Notes: generated by a model not told the origin, from the sequence alone. A DNA stretch of 64,000 nucleotides from Locusta migratoria (GCA_026315105.1 CM048744.1:974528221-974592220), one strand, 5' to 3'; positions 43,018 through 53,101 are shown, counted from the first letter of the stretch. Numbers and translations: made by a program.

Positions 43018-45849
43018 CTAGGCATTTCCTTTCCTATTCCACTCCCAAATTGAACGAGGAAAAAAAGAATGCCTATATGCCTCCGTACGAGCCCTAATTT
43101 CTCTTATCTTGTCTTTGTGATCTTTACGCGAAATGTAAGTAGGCGGCAGCAAGATCGTACTACACTCAGCTTCAAATTCCGGCTCTCTAAATTTACTTAA
43201 CAGAAATTCACGAAAAGAACGTCGTCTTTCTTCCAGCGATCCCCAATTGAGTTGCCGGAGCATTTCCGAGACACTCGCGCATTGGTCGAACCTACCGATA
43301 ACAAATCTAGCTGCTCGCCTCTGAACCGCCTCTATGTCTTCCTTCAAACCGATCTGCTGCGGGTCCCAAATACTTGAGCAATACTCAAGACGTGGTCGTA
43401 CAAGCGTTTTATACGCGGTCTCCTTTACAGGTGAAGTACATCTTCCCAAAATTCTCCCAATAAACCGAAGTCGGCTGTCTGCCTTACTCACAACTGTCCT
43501 TACATGCTCGTTCCATTTCATATCGCTCTGCAATGTTACGCCTAGATATTTGAACGACGCGACCGCATCAAGAAGCTCACTACTGATGCTGTATTCGAAC
43601 ATTATAGGATTGTTTTTTCTACTCATGCGCATCACCTTACATTTTTCTACATTGAGAGCTAGCTGCCATTCTTCGCACCAACTAGAAATTTTGTCTAAGT
43701 CAACCTGTATGCCATTACAGTCAGTTACAGACGACACCCTCCCATACACCACAGCATCATCAGCAAACAGCCGCAAATTACAACTTACTCTGTCCATCAG
43801 ATCATTTATATAGATAGAAAATAATAGTGGTCCTATCACACTCCCCTGGGGCACGCCTGACGATACACTCGTCTCTGATGAGCACTCGCCGTCGAGAACA
43901 ACGTACTGCGTTCTATTACTTAGGAAGTCTTCCAGCCAGTCACAAATCTGTGAACCTATTCGATAAGCTCGTATCTTCGTTAGCAGTCTGCAGTGTGGCA
44001 CCGTGTCGAACGCCTTTTTGAAGTCGAGAAAAACACAATCCGCCTGTTGCCCTTCGTCCATGGCTCGCAAGATGTCATGTGAGAAAAGGGCAAGCTGAGT
44101 TTCGCATGAACGATGTTTCCTAAACCCGTGCTGATTCATGGAAAGAAGCTTTTCCGTTTCAAGGAAATTTACTATATTCGAACTGAGAATATGCTCCAAA
44201 ATTCTACATGAAACCGATGTCAACGATATTGGCCTGTAATTGTATGGGTCAGTTCTCTTTCCTTTCTTATACACTGGAGTCACCTGCGCTTTTTTCCAAT
44301 CACTAGGAACTTTGCGCTGAATTAAAGATTCGCTATAAATGCAAGCTAAGTAGGGGGCCAATGCCGCAGAATAGTCTTTGTAAAACCGAACTGGTATTCC
44401 ATCCGGACCAGCAGACTTTTTCGTATTTAGCTCTCTCAGCTGCTTCTCTACACCGGAAATACCTATTGCTATGTCCCCCATTTCGGAATTAGTACGTTGA
44501 TCAAATGATGGTATATTTGTGCGGTCCTCCTGCGTGAAAGATTTCTTAAAGGTTAAATTTAGAACTTCAGCTTTCCGTTTGCTTTCTTCTATTACTGCCC
44601 CGGAATGATCAACTAGTGACTGGACAGTGGGCTTTGACCCGCTTATCGATTTTACATAGGACCAGAATTTTTTCGGGTTCTCGGAAAGATCTTTTGCTAA
44701 GGTATGGCTGTGATAATTATTGTATGCTTCACGCATCGATCTTTTTATAGACGCACGAATCTCTACTAACTTTTGCCTGTCATCATTTGCGTGTTCTTTT
44801 TTGAATCTAGAGTGCAACAGCCTTTGCTTTCTCAGCAGCTTTCTAACATTATTATTATACCACGGTGGATCTTTTCCATCCTTAATCGTCTTTACTGGCA
44901 CATATTTCTCTAACCCTTCATTAACAATGCATTTAAATTTAGTCCACAATTCCTCTACATCCATAGTCCCAGAATTAAACGATGCCCATTCATTTTCTAA
45001 GTGCGATCGTAACATTAGCTTGTCGGCTTTTCCCAACAAAAACACGCTCCTAGCCTTCTTGACTGGTTTATGAACTTTGGTCACCATCGACGCTATGACG
45101 ATATCATGATCACTAATTCCTGTCTCTACACAGACATCGTTAATGAGGTCAGGCCTGTTTGTGGCTATAAGGTCTAGAATATTTCCATTGCGCGTGGGTT
45201 GCCGGTTTAACTGCTCAAGACAGTTTTCGGAGAATGTGTCCAAAAGTAGCTCGCAAGACTGCTTGTCTGTACCGCCTGAAATGTAACTAGCGAGGTCCCA
45301 ATCTATACTCTTAAGGTTGAAGTCACCTCCGACTAATATTGCATGGCCCGGATACCTATGCACTACCTGGTGTAGACTTTCCTTGAATGATTCTAAAACT
45401 GCTACAGCAGCACTGGGGGGCCGGTAAAAACACCCAACTATTAACTTTACTTCTTTTAGACCTGTTATGCGTGCCCAGATAACTTCACAGTTACTTTCAA
45501 CCTCGATCTCAGTAGAAACAATATCTTTGTCCACGGCGATGAACACTCCTCCTCCAGTTGTATCAGATCTATCTTTCCGATATACATTCCACGCTTCGCT
45601 AAATATTTCTGAACTTGCCACATCATCATTTAGCCAGCTTTCGGTGCCTAAAACTATCTGAGCGCAATAACTTCCGTGCAGCGCTGCAAATTCGGGAACT
45701 TTGTTTCTAATACTCTGTAAGTTCGCGGCTAATATTTTTATGTTCGAATTTTTGTTCCGAACGTGGCCTGAATTCGCTGTTTGAATGCTGACAGGCGAGT
45801 GCTCATCAGAGTTAGCGCCTAGCTTAAAAAACCCCCATGTGCACTCCAC
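43018..45849 (-). CDS. LINE ORF2: AP endonuclease plus reverse transcriptase, 943 aa, intact
   Basis: Makes the retrotransposition enzyme that nicks genomic DNA and copies the element's RNA at the nick. Endonuclease at about 35-255: AANLQSIRNK (Asn43), GTESWL (Glu70), GGGVFIAV, FYRPP (Tyr142), GGDFN (Asp176, Asn178), LIAT and ISDHDI (Asp247, His248). RT at about 475-800: GPDGIP, NYRPISLTS, HGFRKHRSC, FLDFKKAFDTVPH (first catalytic Asp609), SGVPQGSVIGPLLF, LRLFADDAVV (Asp697, Asp698) and YLGVTL. The C-terminal part ends with SRKDHKDKIREIRARTEAYR. No RNase H, no gag knuckle. All key residues are present and there is no stop. The ATG at 45849 overlaps ORF1 by 31 bases in another frame, suggesting reinitiation. 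The CR1/L2 side of the Jockey superclade is my reading; the exact clade is uncertain. Confidence 0.93.
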   Translation of the reverse strand: MECTWGFFKLGANSDEHSPVSIQTANSGHVRNKNSNIKILAANLQSIRNKVPEFAALHGSYCAQIVLGTESWLNDDVASSEIFSEAWNVYRKDRSDTTGGGVFIAVDKDIVSTEIEVESNCEVIWARITGLKEVKLIVGCFYRPPSAAVAVLESFKESLHQVVHRYPGHAILVGGDFNLKSIDWDLASYISGGTDKQSCELLLDTFSENCLEQLNRQPTRNGNILDLIATNRPDLINDVCVETGISDHDIVIASMVTKVHKPVKKARSVFLLGKADKLMLRSHLENEWASFNSGTMDVEELWTKFKCIVNEGLEKYVPVKTIKDGKDPPWYNNNVRKLLRKQRLLHSRFKKEHANDDRQKLVEIRASIKRSMREAYNNYHSHTLAKDLSENPKKFWSYVKSISGSKPTVQSLVDHSGAVIEESKRKAEVLNLTFKKSFTQEDRTNIPSFDQRTNSEMGDIAIGISGVEKQLRELNTKKSAGPDGIPVRFYKDYSAALAPYLACIYSESLIQRKVPSDWKKAQVTPVYKKGKRTDPYNYRPISLTSVSCRILEHILSSNIVNFLETEKLLSMNQHGFRKHRSCETQLALFSHDILRAMDEGQQADCVFLDFKKAFDTVPHCRLLTKIRAYRIGSQICDWLEDFLSNRTQYVVLDGECSSETSVSSGVPQGSVIGPLLFSIYINDLMDRVSCNLRLFADDAVVYGRVSSVTDCNGIQVDLDKISSWCEEWQLALNVEKCKVMRMSRKNNPIMFEYSISSELLDAVASFKYLGVTLQSDMKWNEHVRTVVSKADSRLRFIGRILGRCTSPVKETAYKTLVRPRLEYCSSIWDPQQIGLKEDIEAVQRRAARFVIGRFDQCASVSEMLRQLNWGSLEERRRSFREFLLSKFREPEFEAECSTILLPPTYISRKDHKDKIREIRARTEAYRHSFFPRSIWEWNRKGNA

Positions 45850-46777
45850 AAGTACTCTGCTTCCCGAGTAGCCGCTTCCTTAGTGTAGTGCACCCCTGAT
45901 CTATCTAGGGGCACCCTACAATTCCCCACCCGATAACGCAGATCCAGAAATCTGCAGCCATGACTGTCACAGAGTCGGCGAAGCCTCTGGTTCAGACCCT
46001 CCACTCGGCTCCAAACCAAAGGACCCCGATCAACCCTGGGAACAATGCTGCAAATCGACAGCTCTGCTTGCACCCCGCGTGCCAAGGCAGCAGCCTTCAC
46101 CAATTCCTCCAGCCGCTCGTAGGACCTGAGGATGTCCTCAGAACCCAAGCGACAAGCGTCATTGGTGCCGACGTGAGCTACGACTTGCAGTCGACTGCAC
46201 CCCGCACCCTCGATAGCCGCCGGCAAGGCCGCCTCCACATCTCGGATGAGGCCCCCCGGCAAACACACCGAGTGCACGTTGGAATTCCTTCCAGATCTGG
46301 ACGCTATCTGCCTAAGGGGCTCCATCACTCGCCTGACATTGGAGCTCCCAATAACTAATAATCCCCTCCCCCGTGCACCTGCTCGGACCCTGCTGAAGGA
46401 GTGGCCACACTTTCACTCACAGGACGAACGGGCGCGGACGGACGTCCAGCCTCCACATTGGCCTTCCGCCTCGAGCGACGCGAACGCCGTACAACCCGCC
46501 ACTCCCCTTGCGGAGAAGGCGGCTCGACGATGTCCGGTACACCTGAAGGTGCCTCGGTAGCAGGGACAGAGAGCGAAGCGTGAGACACCTGAGGTGTCCC
46601 ACTCGACGCACCAGACTCCCCACCATCGCTGCACCCCGAGACAGCAGCCTGAAGACGGCTGACCGTAGCCAACAGCACGCTCAGCTGTTCGCGAACCGCG
46701 GCCAACTCCTCCTGCGTCCGTACACAGCAGGCACACATCCTATCCATCCTATCGATACAATTAACAGCAATTAACAA
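45819..46777 (-). pseudogene. LINE ORF1: coiled-coil plus SGNH-esterase-like protein, one frameshift
   Basis: CR1/L2-type ORF1 proteins bind the element RNA, and some carry a GDSL/SGNH esterase domain. The N-terminal frame (46777-46355, 140 codons) starts with a Cys-rich MDRMCACCVRTQEEL and a heptad-like EELAAVREQLSVLLATVSRL, then a Ser/Pro-rich linker and a basic RRSRRSRRK. At a G/C run near 46362-46371 the frame changes. The next frame reads LLVIGSSNVRRV (block I, GDS-like), VVAHVGTNDACR (block III GxND), SICSIVPRV and RSGVHYTKEAA (block V with the His), ending at 45819. Without the frameshift it would be one protein of about 320 residues. The frameshift may be a real mutation or an error in a homopolymer. 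Confidence 0.85.
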
Positions 46778-47198
46778 CTTTAAAGGAGCCTAGTACTATA
46801 ATGAAGGCGGCTGGCTGCTGACTTAACTGTGGTCAGTGGTAACTACACTGTCGAATCAACAAAACTGAGTCCGGCAGCTTAGCGCTGTTAACGCCGCGAC
46901 ACTGGTGACAGCTGGCACTGGACTGACTGATAACGAACTTTAGTAACGGTCTCTGACTTGTTTTGAAATACACCGGTCAAAGACGAAGACTAAACACAAC
47001 GGTATTTATCAAATACGATAGAATAAACTATTAAAACAGTAGTACAAACGAAATCTGCAAGTACGCAGGAGTAAACCTCTTAAAACAGTACTACCGAAAA
47101 TGAACTAGACTGGCAAATTAAATTTGACACAAATTAAATTCAGATACTTAGTTAGCGCTGTAACGATGTGGCACTGGTGGCAGCTGGCACTGGACTCG
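46778..47198 (-). promoter_or_regulatory. LINE 5' UTR with a repeated block
   Basis: A block of about 50 bp, CAGCTGGCACTGGACT with TTAGCGCTG, occurs at 46878-46931 and again at 47147-47198, about 270 bp apart. That is the arrangement of tandem promoter monomers in some non-LTR elements. The internal promoter role is inference. Confidence 0.5.
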
Positions 47199-47756
47199 GT
47201 ACGCTTCGGATACCTATTTGAAATGTGATTCAAGCTTTCTTTGAACATTTCGGCAACCGCATCGTCTGAGTCAGGGGGCCGATAAAAAGATGCAAGTATT
47301 AATTTATTCCGGTTGTCAGGTATAACCTCTACCCAGACCAACTCACAGGAAGTATCTGTCTCACTTTCGCTGCAGGATAAACCGTTAGTAACAGCAATAA
47401 ACACGCCACCCCCTGTTTTATTTATTGTATCCTTTCTGAAGACCATTTGGCGCTTTGAAAAAATTTTGGCCGAACTTATCTCAGGCGTCAGCCAGCTTTC
47501 AGAACCTATAACGATTTGTGCCTCAGTACTTTCTAACAGCGCTTGGAGCTCTGGAACTTTTCCAATACAGCTACGACAATTTACAACTGTTATACCAATG
47601 TTTTCTAGATCTGCTTTCTTCCTGTGTCTGACCTGCCCCCTTTGAGACTGAAACCCATTTTGTGTATTCCCGAGGCCCTCTAACCTAAAATACCGCCCAG
47701 TCCACGCCACACGGCCCCCGCTGCCCGTGTAGCCACTTCCTGAGTGTAGTGGACGG
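47199..47756 (-). pseudogene. older LINE, 5' part of the split copy
   Basis: Minus strand: end of ORF1 (VHYTQEVATR, then a stop) at 47690-47756, overlapped by ORF2 start (47710): VNCRSCIGKVPELQAL, IGSESWLTPE, GGGVFIAVTNG, ASFYRPPDSDD and FKESLNHISNRYPK. The next codons lie at 42944 on the far side of the insertion. 5'-truncated in ORF1. Confidence 0.92.
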
Positions 47757-47830
47757 AGTAGCTTCGGTGGTAGCCTTCTGGCCTTGTAACAATAGGTCCA
47801 TGGTTCGAATCCTACTGTAACTATTTTTAA
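47757..47830 (+). repeat. tRNA-like SINE head, degenerate
   Basis: GTAGCTTCGGTGGTAGCC (A-box-like) and CATGGTTCGAATCCTAC (B box) with T-rich sequence after it. Too damaged for a functional tRNA. 47831-48228 is AT-rich with no feature. Confidence 0.5.
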
Positions 47831-48228
47831 ATACTTTTTCGTTGCGTTCGAATACCTACAGAACTTTAATATCTAATGGTATTCTTTACCAAAAATGCGC
47901 GTTTTGTTTTTTTCGTAATTTTCTATATTTTGTAAAATGTCGTTAATAATGATGGTTTCAATCAAAAAGCACGAGTTAAATTTTTTACAGTATTCGCCCC
48001 AGTATTACTTGCCGACGGCAGTCTTTGATTGTTCAGTTTTTGAAAGTCATTTCCACAACTACTAATAGCTTTCCAAGCAGTCAACCTACTCAACCATCGT
48101 TTCAACTGACGACAAGGTGTTCACTTCGTCTACATACACCTAAACGAAAACTGACACGACACGTGAAATGTGAGATCCCAAAATGTTTTATATAACTAAA
48201 TTTGAAAAGTAAATTTATGTTTTTTTTT

Positions 48229-48302
48229 TCCCAGCGGGAATCGAAGCACAGAGGGCGTTTAGCCCCATGACCGTGCGAGCACGCCACCTGAGCTAAACCG
48301 AC
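48229..48302 (-). repeat. tRNA-like SINE head (SINE-D)
   Basis: Minus: TCGGTTTAGCTCAGGTGGCG, GTGCTTCGATTCCCGCTGGG, then A-rich. It adjoins the dispersed repeat 48303-48483, which may be the rest of the element. Confidence 0.55.
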
Positions 48303-48483
48303 AGATTCTGTAACTGCTTTAGTTATCGGTACTTATGTCCACTTGCAAAATTTCAAAGTAGATTTTCTCGAGAATTTTTGAGAATTGCGTCGGATGGCTT
48401 TGGTTGATTGTTATTTGAGTTCTGAACTTCACGTACTATAAATGTCAAAAAACTCTAAAAGCCGATACTCATGTGGTCCATTG
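48303..48483 (-). repeat. dispersed repeat, partner of 40195-40570
   Basis: See 40195. The Tc1 element at 48491 begins just beyond it. Confidence 0.65.
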
Positions 48484-48798
48484 TAAGGTACACTCAGTCG
48501 CAAAAGTATTCTGACATATAATTTTGCAGTTTGCCGCATGAACAAATACAGAAATTGCACTTTGTAATGTATTTGGGACTCCGGGTACGACGTCGCAACG
48601 AGAAACACGCGTCAAATACGAAGAATTGTTGTTGAACATGCGTATGTTACTTAATAATTTCTGTAAACGGCATGGGAAGGTGCAACAAAAGTATTCGGAC
48701 AAAGGTGGGCAATGTGAGAGAGTAGTTCATTCCGAGACGCACAGAGGGTGAAGCGACTGCAGTGTGTCCGGCATTTCCGCGAGCCTGTGCAGGTCGAC

Positions 48799-49967
48799 GA
48801 TGGGACGCAGAGGTAAGTGTTGTACGTTCGAGCAAAGGCAACTTCTCGTTTATCATCACTCGAAGGGGAAAACCTGCAGGGAAATTGCCAAAATACTGAA
48901 CATGAAGAAAAGTACAGTTCACGACATTATTAAACGGTTCGAGAAAGAAGACCGATTGGAATTCAGTTGCAGTACAGGACGGATACGAACATTTTCACAG
49001 AGAGATGAACGTGTGATTGTGCGAAAGGTACAACAGAATCCTAAAATATCTGCCACACGAATTCAAGTGAGGGACACGTTGGTATAAGAGTTCATCCGAA
49101 ACCGTGCGGAGAGTACTATGGCGATCGCAGTACCGTGGTAGGCGGCCGCGGTAGCCGAGGGGACTGAGGCGCTCCAGTCACGGTCTGCACGGCCACTACG
49201 GTCTGGGGTACGAATCCCCCCTCGGGCATGGATATTTGTGCCGTCCTAGTTCGTAAGTAGTTTGTAAGTTTAGGGACTAATGACCCCGTAGTTAAGTACC
49301 ATAGACTGTACAAACATTTGAAACATTTGAGTACCGTGGTCGAGTGGCACGGCGAAAGCCATTCAGAAATGCAGTGAACCAGAAGAAAGGTATGCAGTTT
49401 GTGAGGGAATACGCCGAATACAATCAAGCTTGGTGGAATCGGGTGATATTTTGCGACGAATGCAAACTTACATTATGGCAAAGCGACGGAAGGCAAACAT
49501 GTGACGAAAGACCAATGAAGAGCTGAATCTCAGGAACCTCAAACCAACAGTAAAGTTTGGAGGTGTGATCATCATGGTGTGGGTATGCATGTCCGGCAAT
49601 GGTGTGGGTGATTTAGTGTTCATTGATGATACAATGAACAAGGAAGCGTATTTGAATATACTGCAAGGACATTTGAAGCAGAGTGGACGACATCTAGGGA
49701 TTGCGAACAATTTTCATTTTTAACGGGATAATGATCCCAAGCATACCGCGCTTATTGTACAAATGTGGTTGCTCTTCAATTACCGGAAAGTATTGCACCC
49801 CCTCCCCAGTCACCAAACCTTAACGTAATCGAACATTTGTGGGATGAATTGAAACGGACCCTCCGCACGGACAACATCTATACGAAGGTGACCTTGAAAG
49901 AGAAACTGCGCCAAGAATGGACAAATATAGGCCCAGATTTCTCGAAAACTTGTGGAAAGTATGCCTA
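48799..49967 (+). pseudogene. Tc1-like transposase, second family, SINE-interrupted
   Basis: Starts MGRRGKCCTFEQRQLLVYHH. The paired helix-turn-helix region includes GKTCREIAKILNMKKSTVHD. The SINE at 49140-49330 separates VPW from the continuing VPWSSGTARK. Then WNRVIFCDECKLTLW (first Asp), a frameshift region, VKFGGVIIMVWVCMSG, RDNDPKHTA (second Asp) and SPNLNVIEHLWDELKR (Glu), so the DDE triad is still readable. A stop near 49086 and frameshifts near 49523 and 49720 disable it. Confidence 0.9.
49140..49330 (+). mobile_element. SINE-A, variant 1, in Tc1 coding region
   Basis: Head GGCGGCCGCGGTAGCCGAGG. Perfect 10-bp duplication GTACCGTGGT (49130-49139, 49331-49340). Confidence 0.95.
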
Positions 49968-50214
49968 GTACATTGTAAGAGGTATTGAAAATAAAAGGTG
50001 GACCCACAAGGTATTAACATTTTCGTCGTACAACTTATGAACATTTAATGGACAGTGTCCGAATACTTTTGTAGCAGCAGGGTGTGCAGGTTGTTTCATA
50101 TCTGTTGTTAATTTTTCTGATATTTATGTTTTGGAAACGAAATAATACAATAATTCTTTTGTAATTAATGTTGTTACGCATATATATTGCTAATATATAT
50201 ATGTTTGGGTTTCA

Positions 50215-50412
50215 AAGTTCAAATGTCTGTAAATCTATCGGACCAAACTGCGTGGTCATCAGTCCGTAGCTTACAAACTATTTAAACCTAGGTAAACTAA
50301 CCTACGGACAATCACACACACCCATGCCCCAGGGAGGACTCGAACCTCCACGGCGAGCAACCGCACGCTCCGCAGCGAGACGCTTTAGACCGCTCGGCTA
50401 CTCCACCGCGGC
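50215..50412 (-). mobile_element. SINE-A, variant 2, in Tc1 3' region
   Basis: Minus-strand head CCGCGGTGGAGTAGCCGAGC. Perfect 13-bp duplication TGTTTGGGTTTCA (50202-50214, 50413-50425). Confidence 0.95.
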
Positions 50413-50493
50413 TGTTTGGGTTTCATAGTCAGTGTTTCTCGAGTACTCATTGTGAAACTTACCACTGTCCGAATACTTTTGTGACTGAGTGTA

Positions 50494-51100
50494 GCTCAAA
50501 CGTTGTCGTACGTATTTCCAATAAAGTTTCCCATGTGGCTTTGTCGTCTTTGTGAAGAGAAAAAGGAGAAGGGAGAGGGAAAATTAATTTTTTGGATGCG
50601 CCTTGTAAACACCGTCTATCAAAAACTTATGAAGCAGTAGTGAATTTGTCTTATCTGCCAGACCTACTACATTTCATTAACATGTGCCACAAGTAGTAAC
50701 ACAGCAAGGGACTTGCACCTGTAGAGTCAGCGTCAGAGGTCGCTCGTGTGTAGCTGTAGACAGCGACCAGCCAGAGGCCTCGCTGTCGCTGTTCCCCTGT
50801 ACTGGGCAGGTCGAGGTTAACTGCCGCTGCCAGCCAGCTCTCCTGAGGGAGCGCCCGCCACGGAGGCGTTACTCGGCTAATAGCCTCTGTCTATGTCTTC
50901 TGCCTCTGCCGACCTCTTAACGGCTGCCTGACGCGTCACCGCCTGCTCCAGGCCGGCGAGTGCAGCTACGACGTAACAGCTCACACACAACAAAGTTACG
51001 TTATACAGTTTTGGCCCACTTTAGGTTGCGGTAGTAACACTAAAATTGGGCCTTTGCGATCGGCTTTTGACAGCTCGAAATTTAAATGTAGTTAACGGCT
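50494..51100. other. no gene; GC-richer block
   Basis: 50720-50970 is rich in GC with GCCAGC/CTGCCG motifs. The 78-codon plus ORF (50684-50920) has no recognised motif. Confidence 0.35.
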
Positions 51101-51565
51101 GTAACCACTCATCTGACGCGAAAATGGAATAACCGAATTTGTAGAGGAGAAAATTCTCTACAACTTTGCTCTCTTATGTTTTTCTCATATCTCGTAGCGT
51201 TTCAGAGATATTTGCAAAAATAACGGCGATTTTGGGATGTCTGTCTGTCCGTAACGTGTTCCCTGTTTTAAGACGAACCGTTCAACCGATCAGCACCAAA
51301 TTTTACAGACATAATTATAGGCCGACAGAGACCAGAACCTCGCTTTTTCAAATTTTTCGGACAAGAAATACGTTTGTAATACAAAAAAGCCGTTTGTAAT
51401 GTAATTTTAATTGCAAATAAACCGTTCATCTGACGCTAAAATTGAATAACCGAATTTGTAGAGGAGAAAATTCTCTACAACTTTGCTCTCTTATGGTTTT
51501 TTTTTATTCTTTTTTTCCTTCATATCTTGTATCGTTTGAGAGATATTTGCAAAAATAGCGGAGAT
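51101..51565 (+). repeat. pair of direct repeats, about 140 bp each
   Basis: CATCTGACGC(G/T)AAAAT...GAATAACCGAATTTGTAGAG and AAAATTCTCTACAACTTTGC occur at 51110-51240 and 51426-51560. Between them is ACCGTTCAACCGATCAGCAC, a phrase like that in the Helitron interiors. Confidence 0.8.
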
Positions 51566-51867
51566 TTGACACCCTCCATCGAATTAACGAAAACCAGCCG
51601 TTCGGAGATATCACGTGACATTCCTCGCCCAGAACTCTCTGTAGCATACGCCACCTTGCATTGCGTATTTGATGATTTTCTTATTGTAACTTACACGTTG
51701 TCATTTCAAAGCAATCGCGCACTGAAGAATTAACAAAAACACATCGTTTCTTCGTACGGTAAACGATAATCTAGTGTCTACAAATGCCATATTAGTGTCA
51801 ATTAACAACAGCCATCAGTAGTATGAGATTATAGGGTACAACATTTGATTGATAGACGTAGCATGCC

Positions 51868-51995
51868 GGGCGCCGTGGCTCAGCGCGCCCGGCCAGAGGG
51901 TTCAGCGCTCTCTGTAATAAAAAAAGCTGAGCCAAGAACCCATAGAACAAGAACAAACGAACACGATCAGCGTCCGCAACAAACAGAACTAGTCA

Positions 51996-52051
<56 letters not shown>
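51868..52051 (+). mobile_element. short SINE with 50-plus A tail
   Basis: GCCGGGCGCCGTGGCTCAGC head, a short body (AAAAAAGCTGAGCCAAGAAC...CAACAAACAGAAC) and about 54 A (51998-52051). The long pure A run suggests a recent insertion or a slipped assembly. 51566-51867 before it is AT-rich with no feature. Confidence 0.6.
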
Positions 52052-52062
<11 letters not shown>

Positions 52063-52853
52063 CGTAGTGAGCAAGGCGTTGAACTGTGATGCTGAAGGTC
52101 AGTGATTACTGTTTTGGTCCAAAAGGTTTGCAAAAACTTATAAAACTACAAATCTAAAGTGGGCCCCTCTCTCTCTCTAGGGGAGGCCTCACAAGATGTG
52201 GGTTGAGGATCCAGGCGGGTCTGGGGAGGGGAGGGAGTGGGGCGGGGGGGAGCTGCAGCCCGACAGCCCCGCCAACCCCCCTGGATACGACAATGTTCCA
52301 GTGTGTATTATATAAACGTATTGGCATTTGGATAACCATCGTAAGATTTAACTACTTCCCTGAGCTACCCGCTAATATTAAAGTTAGATTTCTAATGACC
52401 GTTTTGGTATCTGGCCAACTGCTTTTGATTGTAGTTGTGCGGCGAAAAATATGTATGTTTCTTTATACCTTCTGATCCGTGGCGAGGCACCGTCCCTACA
52501 CTGCGCGGGTTCTCTGGCGCCACTTGCCACGACTATCGACGGCATCCCCCTTCAGAGTGGAGTAGCTTTGCCTTATGTGCGGACGTTTTTGAATTTTGTC
52601 GAGGGCTGTCAGTTGGCGTTTGGTGTGTTAGCCGACAGGACAGGTTGAGGCGACAGACTTTGTTTTGCGCGGAACTGCGGTGTCCGCTGTGGACGGCTAC
52701 CGCTGAACAGTGTGTTTAGCTATTGAGGGAATTGCGTCCATATTCCAATGTTGTCGCCGAAGTCGCCAACTCTGCTGAAATTTCAACCATGTAATTTGAA
52801 AGTGATGAGCGCTATTTCTGCTGAGAGCATCTCCTTGGATTCCGAGAAGCTCC
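52052..52853. other. no gene recognised
   Basis: 52165-52285 has CT and G-rich runs. The overlapping plus ORFs at 52435-52719 show no motif. Confidence 0.35.
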
Positions 52854-52865
52854 TGACACAAGATG

Positions 52866-53060
52866 GCCGACCGCGGTGGCCGAGGAGACTGAGGCGCTCC
52901 AGTCACGGTCTGCACGGCCACTACGGTCGGGGGTTCGAATCCCCCCTCGGGCATGGATATTTGTGCCGTCCTAGTTTGTAAGTAGTTCATAAGTAGTTTG
53001 TAAGTTTAGGGACTGATGACCCCGTAGTTAAGTCCCATAAAGTATACAAACAAACATTTT
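52866..53060 (+). mobile_element. SINE-A, variant 1
   Basis: CCGCGGTGGCCGAGGAGACT head. Perfect 12-bp duplication TGACACAAGATG (52854-52865, 53061-53072). Confidence 0.95.
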
Positions 53061-53101
53061 TGACACAAGATGAGTGTTGTACAAGTTATTGTGTTCCTTT
53101 A

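Larger units (their letters stand above)
42945..47198 (-). mobile_element. nearly complete LINE (CR1/L2-type) inserted in the older LINE
   Basis: 4.25 kb on minus: 5' UTR (46778-47198), ORF1 (46777-45819, one frameshift), ORF2 (45849-43018, intact), a short 3' UTR of about 70 bp and an ATGTAG-type tail (42945-42962). At the two junctions the host LINE's reading frame rejoins (KR at 47205, TVTIGG at 42943), with at most a 3-base duplication GTA. The preserved ORF2 suggests this is among the youngest LINE copies here. Confidence 0.92.
48491..50491 (+). mobile_element. Tc1-like element, second family, both TIRs present
   Basis: Ends CACTCAGTCGCAAAAGTATT and its inverse AATACTTTTGTGACTGAGTG, between TA dinucleotides (48489-48490, 50492-50493). 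A second inner match TGTCCGAATACTTTTGTAGC at 50055 marks sequence near the old 3' end. Contains a broken transposase and two SINEs. Confidence 0.92.

Noticed and set aside
43334..45661. Plus-strand ORFs opposite ORF2
   Set aside because: No motifs. The opposite strand carries a fully conserved 943-codon enzyme.
45960..46774. Plus-strand ORFs of up to 132 codons
   Set aside because: Antisense shadows of the GC-rich LINE ORF1.
51868..51900. 7SL/Alu-like start GCCGGGCGCCGTGGC
   Set aside because: Only the first dozen bases resemble Alu. The body does not match 7SL RNA, so called a short SINE.
51845..52105. 86-codon Lys-rich ORF
   Set aside because: Translation of the A tail of a SINE.
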